From Selaginella tamariscina (taxonomy: Eukaryota > Streptophyta > Lycopodiopsida > Selaginellales > Selaginellaceae): a stretch of 64,000 bases of DNA. The notes beneath the pieces were generated by a model that was not told where the DNA came from, did not search any database, and saw only the letters and a list, made by a program, of their open reading frames with translations. The position numbers and the translations under genes were made by a program. This document shows, piece by piece, positions 51,647 through 61,980 of this stretch. Within the stretch, counting starts at the first letter, position 1; every line of letters starts with the position of its first letter. Location of the stretch: NCBI GenBank assembly GCA_003024785.1, contig PUQB01000150.1:372001-436000 (forward strand), read 5' to 3'.

Positions 51647-52260
51647 TGTCAAGCCACGATCCAGGAACCAGGAGAAGACAGGATTCCAAGGACAGGAAGG
51701 CTTGACTCAGGAACAGGACGGACCAGAGCAAGGACAGGATCAGGATAGGATCCGGAGCAAGACAGGAAAGCGCAGGACAGGATCCAGAAAAGACAGGAAC
51801 AGGACAGGATCCGAAGCAGGACAGGATCCAGGAGCAGGACAGGAAACAGAGCGAGACAGGAACAGGACAGGACAAGACAAGACAAGACGAGATTGATCGT
51901 AGTAAGACTGGTGTTGATAGTAACTGATTGTACAACAATTAGGTCGGAGCTTTTATGCTCACAACTCCAAGAGCTAATCTAGGCATGAGTGCTAAAAGTG
52001 GTTGCATGCATGCAAAAGTGATTGCATGCATGCAGAGGCTAAGATGAGTCCACATGTCCCTTATCCTCTAGGCATATCCTGTCATATCCTGTAGGATATC
52101 CTGTAGGAATATCCTGCAACCGAATCCTGTGTCCGGAATCCTGATAGGAATATCCTGTAGGAAAGTCCTGCAACCCATATCCTGTATCCGGAATCCTGTA
52201 GGAAAGTCCTGCAACCCATGTCCTGTATCCAAATCCTGTTTCTATATCGGGTCGTGAACA
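51647..52260 (-). repeat. 5' LTR of element C
   Basis: 614 bp, nearly the same as 46059-46656. Differences are mostly copy-number changes in the two internal minisatellites. It ends GTCGTGAACA next to element B sequence. Confidence 0.9.
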
Positions 52261-52569
52261 TCTCTATTCTTGAGCCTTACCATCCAAGTATCATTCCACA
52301 TCGTACTATTCCACCACCTCCACCATTTGAGCTTGATGGTGAAGCTGAGTATGAGGTAGTTGTTGTGCTTGATTCTAAGTTTCTTCATGGTAATCTTTCT
52401 ACCTTGTTGATTTGGTTGGTTACTCACTGAGCGATCGTACTTTGGGAACCTGTCGAGAATCTTACTCATGCTCAGGAGGCCATCACATTGTTCCACTAGC
52501 AGTACCCTCATAAACCATGCTCGAACTATGGTGTAGCTCATGGAACTTGCCGCCGAAGAGGGGGGATGG

Positions 52570-52852
52570 TGTCATGAATTCATAGTATATTTTGAATGCT
52601 TAGGATATGCCACATGGATATTCAGAACCAGATTCAAGGTATGTGAACTAGTGGACCAGATTCAATGTGGACTAGTATATAAGGGAGACTAAGGTCAGGG
52701 TTTCAGCATTCCGGTTCAACACCAATTGCGGGCCGAACTTGTATCTTCTTTTCTTTCCTTCTTCATAATTCTAGTCTTATTCCACTCTTCATTTTGTTCA
52801 TGGTTCCAGTCTTATTCCGCTCTTCATTTTGTTCGTGGCCTCAGCCTTGACA
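52570..52852 (+). repeat. 3' LTR of element B
   Basis: 283 bp, TGTCATGAATT ... CCTTGACA, preceded by the purine tract GAAGAGGGGGGATGG. It is longer than the 5' LTR because a ~38-bp segment (TTCCAGTCTTATTCCGCTCT...) is duplicated. TATATAAGGGAG at about 52676 is the likely TATA box. Confidence 0.8.
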
Positions 52853-53510
52853 GAAGTAGAACACCGGGTTCAAGATTCCACCTAACTCCTACTCCAACTT
52901 GAAGTAGAACACTGGTTCAAGACTCCACCTAACTCCTACTCCGACTTGAAGTAGAACACCGGTTCAAGACTCCACCTAACTCTTACTCCAACTTGAAACA
53001 GAACATTGGTTCAAGACTCCACAACATCAACAAAATAAAGAAGTACTAGTTCCAAGTCACAAGGATTCGAACTCAAGACTGGCGCCCTAAGTACTAGTCG
53101 TTGGAGATGGCGATTCCAACTCCTACTCCAACCTAAAGCAAAACACCAATTCAAGACTCCACATTAGCAGAATGAAGAAGTACCAGTTTCAAGTCACAAG
53201 GATTCAAACTCAAGACTGACGCCCTAAGTACCAGTAGTAAGAGATAGCAATTTCAACTCCTACTCCAGCCTGAAGCAAAACACCGGTTCAAGACTCCACA
53301 TCAGCAGAATGAAGGAATACCAGTTCCAAGTCACAAGGATTCGTACTCAAGATTGGCGCCCTAAGTACCAACGATAGGATACGGCAATTCCACTCCTACT
53401 CCAACCTGAAGCAAAACATTGGTTCAAGACTCCACAATAGTAGAATGAAGAAGTGCCGGTTCCAAGTCATAAGGATTCAAACTCAAGATTGGTGCCCACA
53501 TGATTTGAAC
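52853..53510. repeat. Tandem-repeat block, right part, 136-137-bp units
   Basis: First the 40-50-bp words GAACACCGGTTCAAGACTCCACC, then about four longer units with AAGGATTCGAACTCAAG at 53061, 53198, 53335 and 53471 (136-137 bp apart). On the minus strand each unit holds a box-B-like word (GAGTTCGAATCC, intact in the first unit only) and AGGGCGCCAGT. Continues the block at 40840-41096. Confidence 0.8.
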
Positions 53511-53975
53511 ACATGACTTCACCAATGGATCCTAGAGCGGTTGCCACCAATAGTTACCACGAGCAGTTGCCAAATGTCGACATCTATACAAAGACCCAAC
53601 CACAGAAGACAAATGAAGACTAGTACAAGAACAATCACTAGAGATTTAGTATAAATAGGCTAGCTGTGCAGAATTGAGTTTTTATCTCATCTCTACTTGA
53701 CACATAGGAATAGTTTTGTACTTGTTTCTATCAATTGTTTGTGAGATTTGCTTTCTACTCCGTGTCTCGAGATCGGCACCAAGTCATGCATTGTTTGCTT
53801 ATTCACGTTTATTTTTCCTCTTTACTAGTTCATTTACTTGATTTGGGTTTTAGTAGATTCTGTGGCCTACGCCATTCTTACCCTCCTTCAAATTTGTTAG
53901 CGGCATGAACTGAGTTCACTAGGTTTATCTGATTGGCCAATCATTTACTCTTGAAATCTACTTTGTTAGAGATCC
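53511..53975 (+). other. LTR-like leader region with TATA box
   Basis: TATAAATAGGCTAG at about 53651 is followed by a T-rich leader, the layout of a plant LTR promoter and U5. With the tandem blocks on both sides of element B this may be one old LTR into which B jumped. Neither end could be proved, so it is listed as LTR-like only. Confidence 0.3.
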
Positions 53976-54308
53976 AGCTTTGATTGGTGACCAAGGCAAC
54001 TCTGATCCAACATCCTTTCCTACTCCATCTATCCTTCCACCCACCCATTCCTCAACGACCAGACCATCCCCAAGAACTTCTCCTACATCTCCACTTTTCC
54101 ATCTTTCACTCCACCTATTTTTCCCTTTCTTACCTTCCCTATTTCCTACGTCATTTCCACTCTTACTTCCACCATCCCATTTTCTTCATTTCTTAGTTTT
54201 TCCCTTGCCACCCGATTTTCCCTTTTACCAAATATTAAAATCATAATGATTATTATATAGTATTATTAGAGTATTATTTTAGCACCAAAGAGTAGCAATC
54301 AACACTTG
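53976..54308. other. Pyrimidine-rich low-complexity stretch
   Basis: 54000-54230 is dominated by C and T (CCATCCCCAAG, CTTTCACTCCACC, TTTTCCC words). Open frames across it give Pro/Ser/Leu-rich peptides without conserved pattern. An AT-rich spacer follows up to the methyltransferase gene end. Confidence 0.5.
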
Positions 54309-54600
54309 TTACTTCTTATGATTGATTAATGCTGCAATTCGTGAACCACCAGTCTTGCTTGAGGTTGCTATTGCATGGTTTGAGATTTCCTCTAGTTGAA
54401 TGTTCTCTTTAATCCTATTCATAGCAATTCTTTCGAGCTCAGGGTTCTTCTTAGTCCCAACAATGCTTCTCCCCAGCTCAATTGCTACAAGCATTGAGGA
54501 CCCAATACCACTGCCTATATTCCAGATAAAATCATTTGGTCATGTAAGTTGTTCTATCATGAGCTACATCAATCAAGTGCTCTTTAGTTGGAAGTCCAGC
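54309..54600 (-). CDS. Methyltransferase exon with the SAM-binding motif
   Basis: PNDFIWNIGSGIGSSMLVAI, then ELGRSIVGTKKNPELERIAM and NRI. This matches the C-terminal AdoMet motif of N6/N4 DNA methyltransferases (D.F.GSGT...A...GR...G.E..PE....A..R.). Upstream, GLPTKEHLIDVAHDRTTYMT lies in another frame, so a small loss occurs at about 54540. The segment ends with a lysine-rich tail and a stop at 54309. Confidence 0.65.
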
Positions 54601-54812
54601 CTGCATGTGAAGACAATGGTTAATACTTGAATGAAATGCCTATCATGGTTTTGGAACCGTTCAGGATTATCAACAAGAATTATTGTTGTCAGACGAAGTG
54701 GATTATTACGTAATTCTCTTGATGCATCTTGGAAGACTAGAAGGAGCAAGATGCTCTCCTATTGAAAAATAAAAAATCATTAATAAACTTCATGAATAAA
54801 GAAAAAAAATAC

Positions 54813-55145
54813 CTTCATCTTATTGTGGTGGCCCCAACCACGCCCTCTATACATGTAGTGTGTTTCAGCAAGTTGAAGGTCCACCACACTTGTAGCTCAA
54901 ACAACTTGATCCCAAGTGTTTACTGTAGCAAACACAACTAACCAACCATTTGCAGCCATATGCATACTTGCAAACTGGAGTGCTTCATCAAACTTCACTG
55001 GATCAAGGTAGAGGTATGGCATATTAGTTGTTGTGTTTCTTGGCAAGGTCCCATTTGGAAGGTCGAAGATCACCAAGTTGAAATCAAATTCTCCCACAAT
55101 ATGCTGGTGGTGAGTGTCAACCAAGAAGGTTGACTTATTTTCCAT
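54813..55145 (-). CDS. Methyltransferase exon with motif IV-like DLPNGTL
   Basis: It opens MENKSTFLVDTHHQHIVGEF and goes on to LVIFDLPNGTLPRN and GWLVVFATVNTWDQV. The hydrophobic strand before DLP and the G-W-L-V-V-F-A strand afterwards match the strands around the catalytic motif and the following one in PF01555-type enzymes. After DQVV one in-frame TGA (54894) is followed by LQLAETHYMYRGRGWGHHNK up to the donor AAG|gtattt. Confidence 0.6.
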
Positions 55146-55149
55146 TTTT

Positions 55150-55810
55150 TTGGTTGCTTTTAGAGATTTTGTGGTTTTTAGAGATTTTGTGGTTTTGTGA
55201 GTTGGAGTAAGTGAGCATTGTAGTGAAGTAGCGTGCTAGAGCCCTAGAGAGGGAGATGCAACTGAAAGTGGAGGTTTTTTCAAGGTAGTTTCCGGCTTGT
55301 ATCTCGCATGTAGTGAAGAGTTTGGTGTTGAGAGTTTCAAAGAAGTGGTAGAGCTTGAGGAGGGCTTTCCAACGATACCAAGATTGAGGTGTTTTGATGT
55401 GTAGATTTGGAGATATAGAGGTTTGAAGTTCTGGTGCAGAGAAGCTTGCTGAAGAAGCTTCATGGAGTTTGTGAAAAGTTCAAAGTGTTGATTCTGGTAT
55501 ATTCCAGAAGGCATATTTGGTGGATCCAAAATATTCTATATAAGAATATTTCGAGAGTCTATTCAGATTCTAGGGAGATTCTGAAGGGTTATTCTCAGAA
55601 TCGTCCTAGGTATTTAAAGGCTGTTTTAGGGAGAAGTAAAAAGCCAGTTATTTGGAATGGAACAGTCTTTTTGAGGCGATGTACATGTTTCTCAATCAAT
55701 AAAGCTCTAGTGAGCAAACCTAGCTCACGGGTGTGAGTGAGTCGAGGGTTCATGTGGTGTTTGGACTATAGCAAGTTTGGCTGTCAGTTGTATGATACTT
55801 TGGCCACATG
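55150..55810 (+). mobile_element. Probable solo LTR inside the methyltransferase gene, fossil
   Basis: This 0.66-kb stretch separates methyltransferase exons from the rest of the gene. It contains AATATTCC/GAATATT words, TATTTAAAGGC, a poly(A)-signal-like AATAAAGCTC and a GTGAGTGAGTCGAGGG segment, in the same order as in the LTR at 60863-61073. Ends and target duplication were not pinned down. Confidence 0.35.
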
Positions 55811-58467
55811 TGTTTAGACTTTCTTGTAAGGAACCAATTTAGCATCAGGAACCTTCTCTTCCTTCTCATCCATGAGCACAGCCTGTTGCATCTCCTCAAT
55901 GTCATCAATCACCAAGAAATGATCACCTTGAGTTAACAAGTAAAGGGACAAATGTGACCAAGTCATCCTTGATGTCCATGTTTCCTAGCGTTGGTAGTAC
56001 TTCAGCTAAGTTGAAGAAGGTAGTTGGGTCGCGAGAAGTGGAGGTGCCAACTACTGTGTCTATGTTCTTCTTTGATGGTTGCACAAGCTATCGCTGCTTT
56101 GCCTTGGCCTTTGTTCTTTAATCAAATCAACTCTGTTGGATCCCATGAGATGCATGGAAGATCTTTTGAGTGTTCATCATAGAGATCCTTCTCCTATGCT
56201 GGTGGTTGCTCGGTGGATAATCAAGTCAAAATAGTACACAGGCACGTTCAAATGCTGTCAGCTTAGATTTTGTCTTGGACCACATGTGTGGTGCTTCCAT
56301 GTAATCTAACTAGAATATCATAGTCTATGTGTGAGGCAATTTTCTGCTGCAACATACCTGTAATGAACAAATAGTAATGTACATTGTTAAGAAGATCATC
56401 CTTACCTCCAAATCATCCTTCTTGCTGTTTTTTCATGTTCGAGGAAATCTTTCGGCTCTATGGAGTGGTGAACTTTACACACATGGAATGGCTGGAACAT
56501 CATGTTCTTGCATTTTACCTACACTTCATCATACCAAGTCGTAAAATCCAAAATTGGCTTGGTCCACTCACCATCCTCGATGAGTCATGCTAGAATTTAG
56601 ACTGCCTCCTCTTTAACCGCTTGCCAATACAAGTCAATAATAAACCACTTTATCCACTCATCTTGAACACCAGGCAACCCAAGTGTCTCTTGCCCTCTCT
56701 TGAGTTCAAGGTGTACTAGTTTGTTGAAGTACATGATTCTAGTCTCATTTGGAATTCTTACCCTTGAAAGCGCGTAAAACTTCTCTAACCCCATCCATTT
56801 GCATTGGGTCACCTTGTCAAACCACTCTTCACCCAATGCAGGATCAATGATGGCCAAGATCTTCATCATGTGTTTGTCATGCTTAATGTAGACATGTTTT
56901 GTCATGTATTTGTTTTCTTTTGATTCCCTTGCAGCCTTCTCAAGATCATCCTCAATCTCACTCTGCAATTCACAAACAATTCACAGATGTAAGTAATTAA
57001 GTAATATAAGTGTGAAATGTGGTACCTCAAAGAAATTTTTTGTGCAGATCAAATTTGGAAGTGAATGGCAAGCTTGTTGTCTAGTTGTGCTTTTCTCCCG
57101 CTTTCTTATGTCATGTCATTCCTTGTCACTGAGCTTGGCCAAGATCTTTGTTGTGCCCTCCTCACTAGTGCAACATGTCTTCATAGTTAGCAACAAATGT
57201 GGTAGTGTGATTTGCACTATTGTTGTAAATGAATTGCATATTTAAAAAATCTCAAAATTAGTGAATGCTATGAACCATAGAACACTATGTTTACCTATTA
57301 ATTTGCTAGAACATTGTCACTAGCTGAAGATTATCCATGACCCTAGCACAGATGAAGCATGAACGCACTCTCACTGCCACTGATTCTTATCTTCTGTGTC
57401 TTTTTTGTGAAACACCTTCAGCCTATGATTACCATCTCACAGATGAACTTTTTCATTAAAAGCATTGGTGCCCATTGCCGGAACATGTCAAAGTGAAGGT
57501 CCTCCTCAAAAGCCAAATGCTGAGCATAGATCGCTTCATTGTTTCTCAATACTGTCAGATACATCTGTCATGGGGTCCCCAACTTGAAGAATGAACTGAG
57601 TGGTGTTGCACAAATAACCAACCGCCTTCTTGAAACTTCTAGTTAGTGATTTCAAATTCGCCAGATTGACTCTCCGCACCTATTCAATACAGCAAATAGG
57701 CACATCGGTGCTTCTCCAAATTCTCTGATTGTGATCTTAGTGAGAAGACATATTGCACTCTTTGAATGCATGTTGGCAAGCAATGTTGTAAATTTCCTCA
57801 TTATTTGGCACTTCTACTTTACCCTTCTTCTTCTTCTTAACAGTCTCTGAATCTCTAGTAGCTTTGCATCGTCTCTTCTTGTTCTTGGGCTCATCCTCTT
57901 TTTAACTTGACAAAGTCATTGCACATGCGGCTTGTGTGCCTTGTGTCTACTCTTGTGTTTATGGTAAGACATCATCCTCAACTTCTTCAACAAAGTCTGG
58001 TCATCTCAACCTGACTTGAAGGAACTTATATCTCTTCTTGTTCTCCTGAATCATCTTGCTAGCTTGCCTGTTCAACAGGAGCATCACCTGAATTACCTTT
58101 GTCCTGAACAATAGTCAGCTTACTACTTCCTCTACCATGACCTCAATGCCCTCTTTGACTTTGAGTTGTAGCTCTAGCTTTTGCTTCTCTCTCAGTAGGC
58201 TCCCTCATCTTCTTTTCTTGTAAACATTGTGAAGAGCGCATCTACAAAAGCAATAAAGTAGGTAAGTAAAAATGTTAAATAAAAAAATAACACAACATTA
58301 CTAACTCTCTCAGTCGGTAGGCCAATTGAGAAATCAAATATCACAAGTCCCAATGACATGTTGACTGGACTAACTTTGTTGTAGTCCCAGTCAAAATGTT
58401 GACTGAGACTGGAACAGTCAACCCCAATCGGCCTGCTAACTAGGATAGACAACAAAGTCAGTCTCAT

Positions 58468-59104
58468 CAGTAGTCCAACTGGGAGTACTAATGCTTATCT
58501 TTTGGAAGTGAAGAGTTTGTGTGATGTTTGAAGTGCAATCCCTAAGCCAAAATGCTAGAACCTGTTTCAAGATCATGGGCTCAAGGAGATTAGAGAGGGA
58601 TTACAGATGAGTGAGAAGATCATGAGCAAATCACAAGAAGATCATGAAGGAATCATGAGGAGATCACGAAGAGATCAAGAGGAGATCATAAAGAGATCAT
58701 AAAAGGTTCACCTTCTCAATTGAAGCTTATTGTGATTGATTCTTGGAGCCACACTTGCTCTACGCTATGCCCCCAAATGCTCCTTTGCACCATGAAAACC
58801 CTAGCCACCCTAAACCTAAGATAAAGTTGTTTTTAATTTAAAAACAACCTAATTTCTCTAAACAAATTGCATGCATGAGCACCACTTGTAAAAAGTAAAA
58901 CTTTTTTGTGTAGCCAAATAATTTCACTTTACCACCCATACTTAGCCAATAAATTTCACTCTTCAACTTAACGTTGCAATTAATTTCAATTTTACCACAT
59001 GTCAATGAAATAATTGTTTCATGACTAAAAAACACATTAACCATCGTGTGTAGTATGTTCATTGCCTTTCAATTTTAACATTTGTTTGTTCATCTTTTGC
59101 AACA
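58468..59104. other. Spacer with a GAGATCATGA short repeat
   Basis: 58600-58710 consists of imperfect copies of AGATCATGA(GG/AG). The rest is AT-rich. This is the region between the divergent genes at 54.3-58.5 (minus) and 59.1-60.8 kb (plus). Confidence 0.5.
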
Positions 59105-60840
59105 TGGCAAGAATTAGATACAATGGTGTTGACAAGGACTTCTCTATAGATAAAGATGGTATTGTATTTGCCTTTGAAGCATATCTTAGGTCTACATTTG
59201 TCATTCCCCCTTGGCAATCTTTTAAAGTGTTGCATTGATGTTGTTGTTGGTGGAGATGCTACGAATGTTGAGGTGCAGTTAGAAGGGGCAAGAGCTAGCA
59301 GTTTTATGTATTACACACTTGTTCTTTCCAAAGGTCCACTATTCCGGTTGGAGACAACAGATCGAGACAGTTCCATGGTAACAGTACTTTGCAATAGTCA
59401 GAGTGTAGGATTGGGAAGTAGCTGGTGGTCTTCATTGATTCAACAAGTGCTGAGGTCCTTGAAGATTGCAACAGAAATGAGATCTCCAAGTTGCTAGCAC
59501 ACGACATAGTGACAGACAAGTACAAAGGGATGAATAGGAAGGATGGGTGTGATTACTAGACTCAACGTTGCACAACACATTGGAATGTTTCTAGCTCATG
59601 TTAGTTGTAGTTCATGTATTAGGCACATAAAATGCTTAAAGGAAACATGTTTGTTCTTCAGCTTGAGCAAAAAAGCAAACGACTGCCATTTTAAGAGTGT
59701 CATTGATAAAGTCTAGTTATCTGCAAATGGTAGAGTGCTTGAAAATGAAGTGTGTGCATTGCAACGATATGCCCCTTCTAGTGCAAACATGCTCTGTTGT
59801 TGCATATTACATAATTCTAGATGATATCACCTGCATGAGCTTTTCATCCATCTTGGAAACATCGACATCCATGAAGACCACATGAATCCATGGTTTCTAA
59901 AGACAGCGCTAAGGAGAAATCAACAAAGTATCGTTACCACCCCAAGAACTAATCAACTTGTCATAAAGTTCCAAGCACACACAATATAATTATTAAAAAA
60001 CTGATAACAAATTCTGGAATGTATCATACGACAAGGTTTTATCAGATCTATTACCACTCACAAATCATCGTCAGTAAGCAAAACTATTGTTATTTCTTGT
60101 TCGAGATGCTTAACCTTTCAATTGCAAAACAAGAGAATGGATATCCCAGGCTAGAACAATAGAAACTTGTTTCAAAAAAGGTTACGAAGGACTTCTACAA
60201 TTAAAGAAGAAGATGTCAATCCCATTCATACTTGTTATCCACATACCCGGAAATAGACCCAATGGAGCAGAAGAGCAACCTTAATCTTCAAAATGACATT
60301 GATTCAAAAATAGACTACATTAAAAGGTGTCAATTTGGAGGTGATCTTGAACAGCAATGGGTGGTGCTAGACCACACATATCGTATTGATGATTGGTGTA
60401 CATTGGGGATACATCTATATGATCCATTGTAAGTATTAACATATCTATATTTTTAAATTTTTCAATATAATGCACTTATGCTTGTGTAGTTTGAGGTTGA
60501 TGGTGACACTTGCTTATGGTGCCATGATCAAGGAGGATTGTTACAATGATCAAATTTTTGAGCACTATGCTTCAGGTGTGCAGCAAACAAGGACTTCATA
60601 ATGTAAATTGTATGGGGTTCATATCAGATGAGTCAAGCGCAATTTATTAGCATTGCATCAAGCTTTCAATAATGGGCTGAAGATGAAAGGAAGAGAAAGG
60701 AGTTATTTGTTCCATTACATGCATTAATGCGTCAAGTTACAAAGAAGTGGATACTTGAGGAACACAGGGAGGAGCACATGAACCTTGCACGTTCATGGCT
60801 TGCAGCACTAACCAATGAGATAAACTGGAATAATGAGTAA
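59105..60840 (+). pseudogene. Decayed transposon gene, plus strand
   Basis: It starts MARIRYNGVDKDFSIDKDGI at 59105 and continues in broken pieces: STSAEVLEDCNRNEISKLLA (near 59440), SCSRCLTFQL (near 60095-60125), DLEQQWVVLDHTYRIDDWCT (near 60345) and LRLMVTLAYGAMIKEDCYND (near 60490). The VLDHTYR and LMVTLAY stretches have the look of a DDE transposase core, but I cannot assign the superfamily. SCSRCLTFQ also occurs in the TNP2-type gene at about 13890-13923, with near-identical DNA. At least five frame breaks. Confidence 0.4.
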
Positions 60841-60862
60841 TGTTGGAGTCATTTTGGGAAGG

Positions 60863-61073
60863 TGTTATGACCCATATAACAAATCAAAGAATATTCCTCA
60901 GAAGGTATAAGCTAGAATATTCCCTAAAGGCTATAAGCATATCTGGGTATTTAAGAAAGGCAACCCTAAGATTAAAAGCTTTTGGAGAGTAGCGTGTGGA
61001 GACTAGGGATAAGTCGAGGAGAGGTCGGGTGGTATTGTGAGGGTCTCTAGTTTGTACGTAGTGGTGCTTAACA
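60863..61073 (+). repeat. 5' LTR of element D
   Basis: 211 bp, TGTTATGACC ... GGTGCTTAACA, with TATTTAAGAAAGG as a likely TATA region near 60947. It ends two to five bases before the primer binding site. Confidence 0.75.
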
Positions 61074-61077
61074 ATTT

Positions 61078-61089
61078 GGTATCAGAGCA
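61078..61089 (+). other. Primer binding site, initiator-Met tRNA
   Basis: TGGTATCAGAGC, the exact complement of the plant initiator-Met tRNA 3' end, followed by AAGGTTCGA. Confidence 0.85.
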
Positions 61090-61553
61090 AGGTTCGAAAT
61101 GAGTGATTAGTGGAAGGAGGGAATAATACCTTGAGGAGTGAACAAACTAAGAAATTGTATTTGAGGTATACATCATGGTGATTCATGGGGCTATGAGCTC
61201 ATTAGAGATAGCAACAAACTTACTTATTGCACAAGGAGTGATTACCGAGAAGGCTATGATAGATGTATCAGTGGCCTTGAAGGATAAAGCTGCGAGGTGG
61301 TGGAGACACATCCAAAATTAGCACTGATTAGATGGAGCATGGAGAGGAGCACAAGGGAGACAGCTTTGGACCACGAGGTAAATTTCTGTCTATTCTTGCT
61401 TGACAGGTAGAGTGTATGGCATGGGAGGAGCCACACACACATGCTATTATGGTGGAGGGACGACTTGATGAGTGTCCAGTGCAAATCCTTGTGGATAGCA
61501 GGAGTAGTGATAACTTTGTGTCAGCAAAGTTAATACAGGAGTGCAGCTTGCCC

Positions 61554-61980
61554 GTGAAGACTATGCCTCAATACGAAATTGAGGGCTCAGCTATTGTCAC
61601 ATAGCTTGTGTAGAGGAGTTATAGCTAGAGTTGGCAAAACCTAGCTGGTGGAGCTGCATGAAGACTGTGCCTCAATACAAGATTGAGGGCAGCTATTGTC
61701 ACAAGAGCTAGAATGCTTGTGTGGAGGAGTTACAGATGGAGGTTAGCAAAACCTAGTTGGTGGAGCTGCACGAAGACTTTGCCTCAATACAAGCTATTGT
61801 CACACAGAGCTAGAATGCTTGTGTAGAGGAGTTACAGCTGGAGGTTAGCAAAACCAAGCTAGTGGAGCTACGTGAAGACTGTGCCTCAATACGAGATTGA
61901 GGAACTACTGTCACATAGAGCTACAATGCTTGTGTGAAGAAGTTACAGTTGAGGTTAGCAAAACCCAACTGGTGAAGACT
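61554..61980 (+). repeat. Tandem repeat inside element D, four units
   Basis: Units of about 100-115 bp share TGAAGACTGTGCCTCAATAC, GCTAGAATGCTTGTGT and GGAGGTTAGCAAAACC. They lie between the protease and reverse transcriptase parts and are diverged by a few percent with small deletions. Confidence 0.8.

Larger units (their letters stand above)
46059..52260 (-). mobile_element. Ty3/gypsy chromovirus C, fossil, near full length
   Basis: Transcribed right to left, inserted in element B with an ATCTC-type duplication (46054-46058 and about 52260-52264; 4 or 5 bp depending on the LTR end chosen). Parts in order: LTR (51647-52260), gag (about 50585-51554, knuckle CLYCGGAGHKVADC), protease (about 50430-50480, LLDTGANACF), reverse transcriptase (about 48690-49500, [13 protein letters not shown]), RNase H (about 48240-48680), integrase (about 47200-47960, SDRGPQF), chromodomain (about 46740-46880, YLVDWKGYLPTDRTWEP), polypurine tract (46657-46672) and LTR (46059-46656). 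The LTRs are almost identical, so it is the youngest element here. It is broken, with several breaks, but all domains are present. Confidence 0.9.
41097..52852 (+). mobile_element. Ty3/gypsy chromovirus B, fossil, split by element C
   Basis: LTRs at 41097-41334 and 52570-52852, flanked by a GAAGT duplication (41092-41096 and 52853-52857). Parts in order: gag (about 41350-42460, zinc knuckle CLYCGCAGHIALHC near 42415), protease (about 42800-43000), reverse transcriptase (about 43360-44100), RNase H (about 44150-44600), integrase (about 45080-45950), then the start of the C-terminal region. This is interrupted at 46059-52260 by element C and resumes at 52261 with the chromodomain region (PPPPPFELDGEAEYEV) and a polypurine tract at 52555-52569. 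Own length about 5.5 kb. Badly broken (more than ten breaks) and LTRs clearly diverged, so it is much older than C. Confidence 0.85.
54309..58467 (-). pseudogene. Transposon-like gene with a DNA N4/N6-methyltransferase domain, decayed
   Basis: Minus-strand blocks: 57830-58200 (Lys-rich KKKKKGKVEVPNNEEIYNIA), 57400-57560 (LAFEEDLHFDMFRQWAPML), 56597-56968 (123 codons, KWMGLEKFYALSRVRIPNET), an exon up to donor GGAG|gtaagg (56406) with a 49-nt intron, then 55830-56356. After an insertion at 55.15-55.81 kb come 54813-55145 (FDFNLVIFDLPNGTLPRN; NGWLVVFATVNTWDQV), a 54-nt intron, and 54309-54758 (IGSGIGSSMLVAIELGRSIV, then GTKKNPELERIAMNRI). The order DLP motif then G-S-G motif is that of beta-class N4-cytosine/N6-adenine methyltransferases. 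DLP stands for DPPY/SPPY and NIGSG for FxGSG. Frame steps and at least one stop make this copy broken. Function of the N-terminal half is unknown. Confidence 0.6.

Noticed and set aside
53040-53510. Functional tRNA genes at the box-B-like words
   Set aside because: No cloverleaf can be drawn, the A box is poor, and units 2-4 have lost box B.
53980-54246. 88-codon Pro/Ser/Leu-rich frame
   Set aside because: Pyrimidine-rich low-complexity DNA gives open frames in two registers; no domain or splice support.
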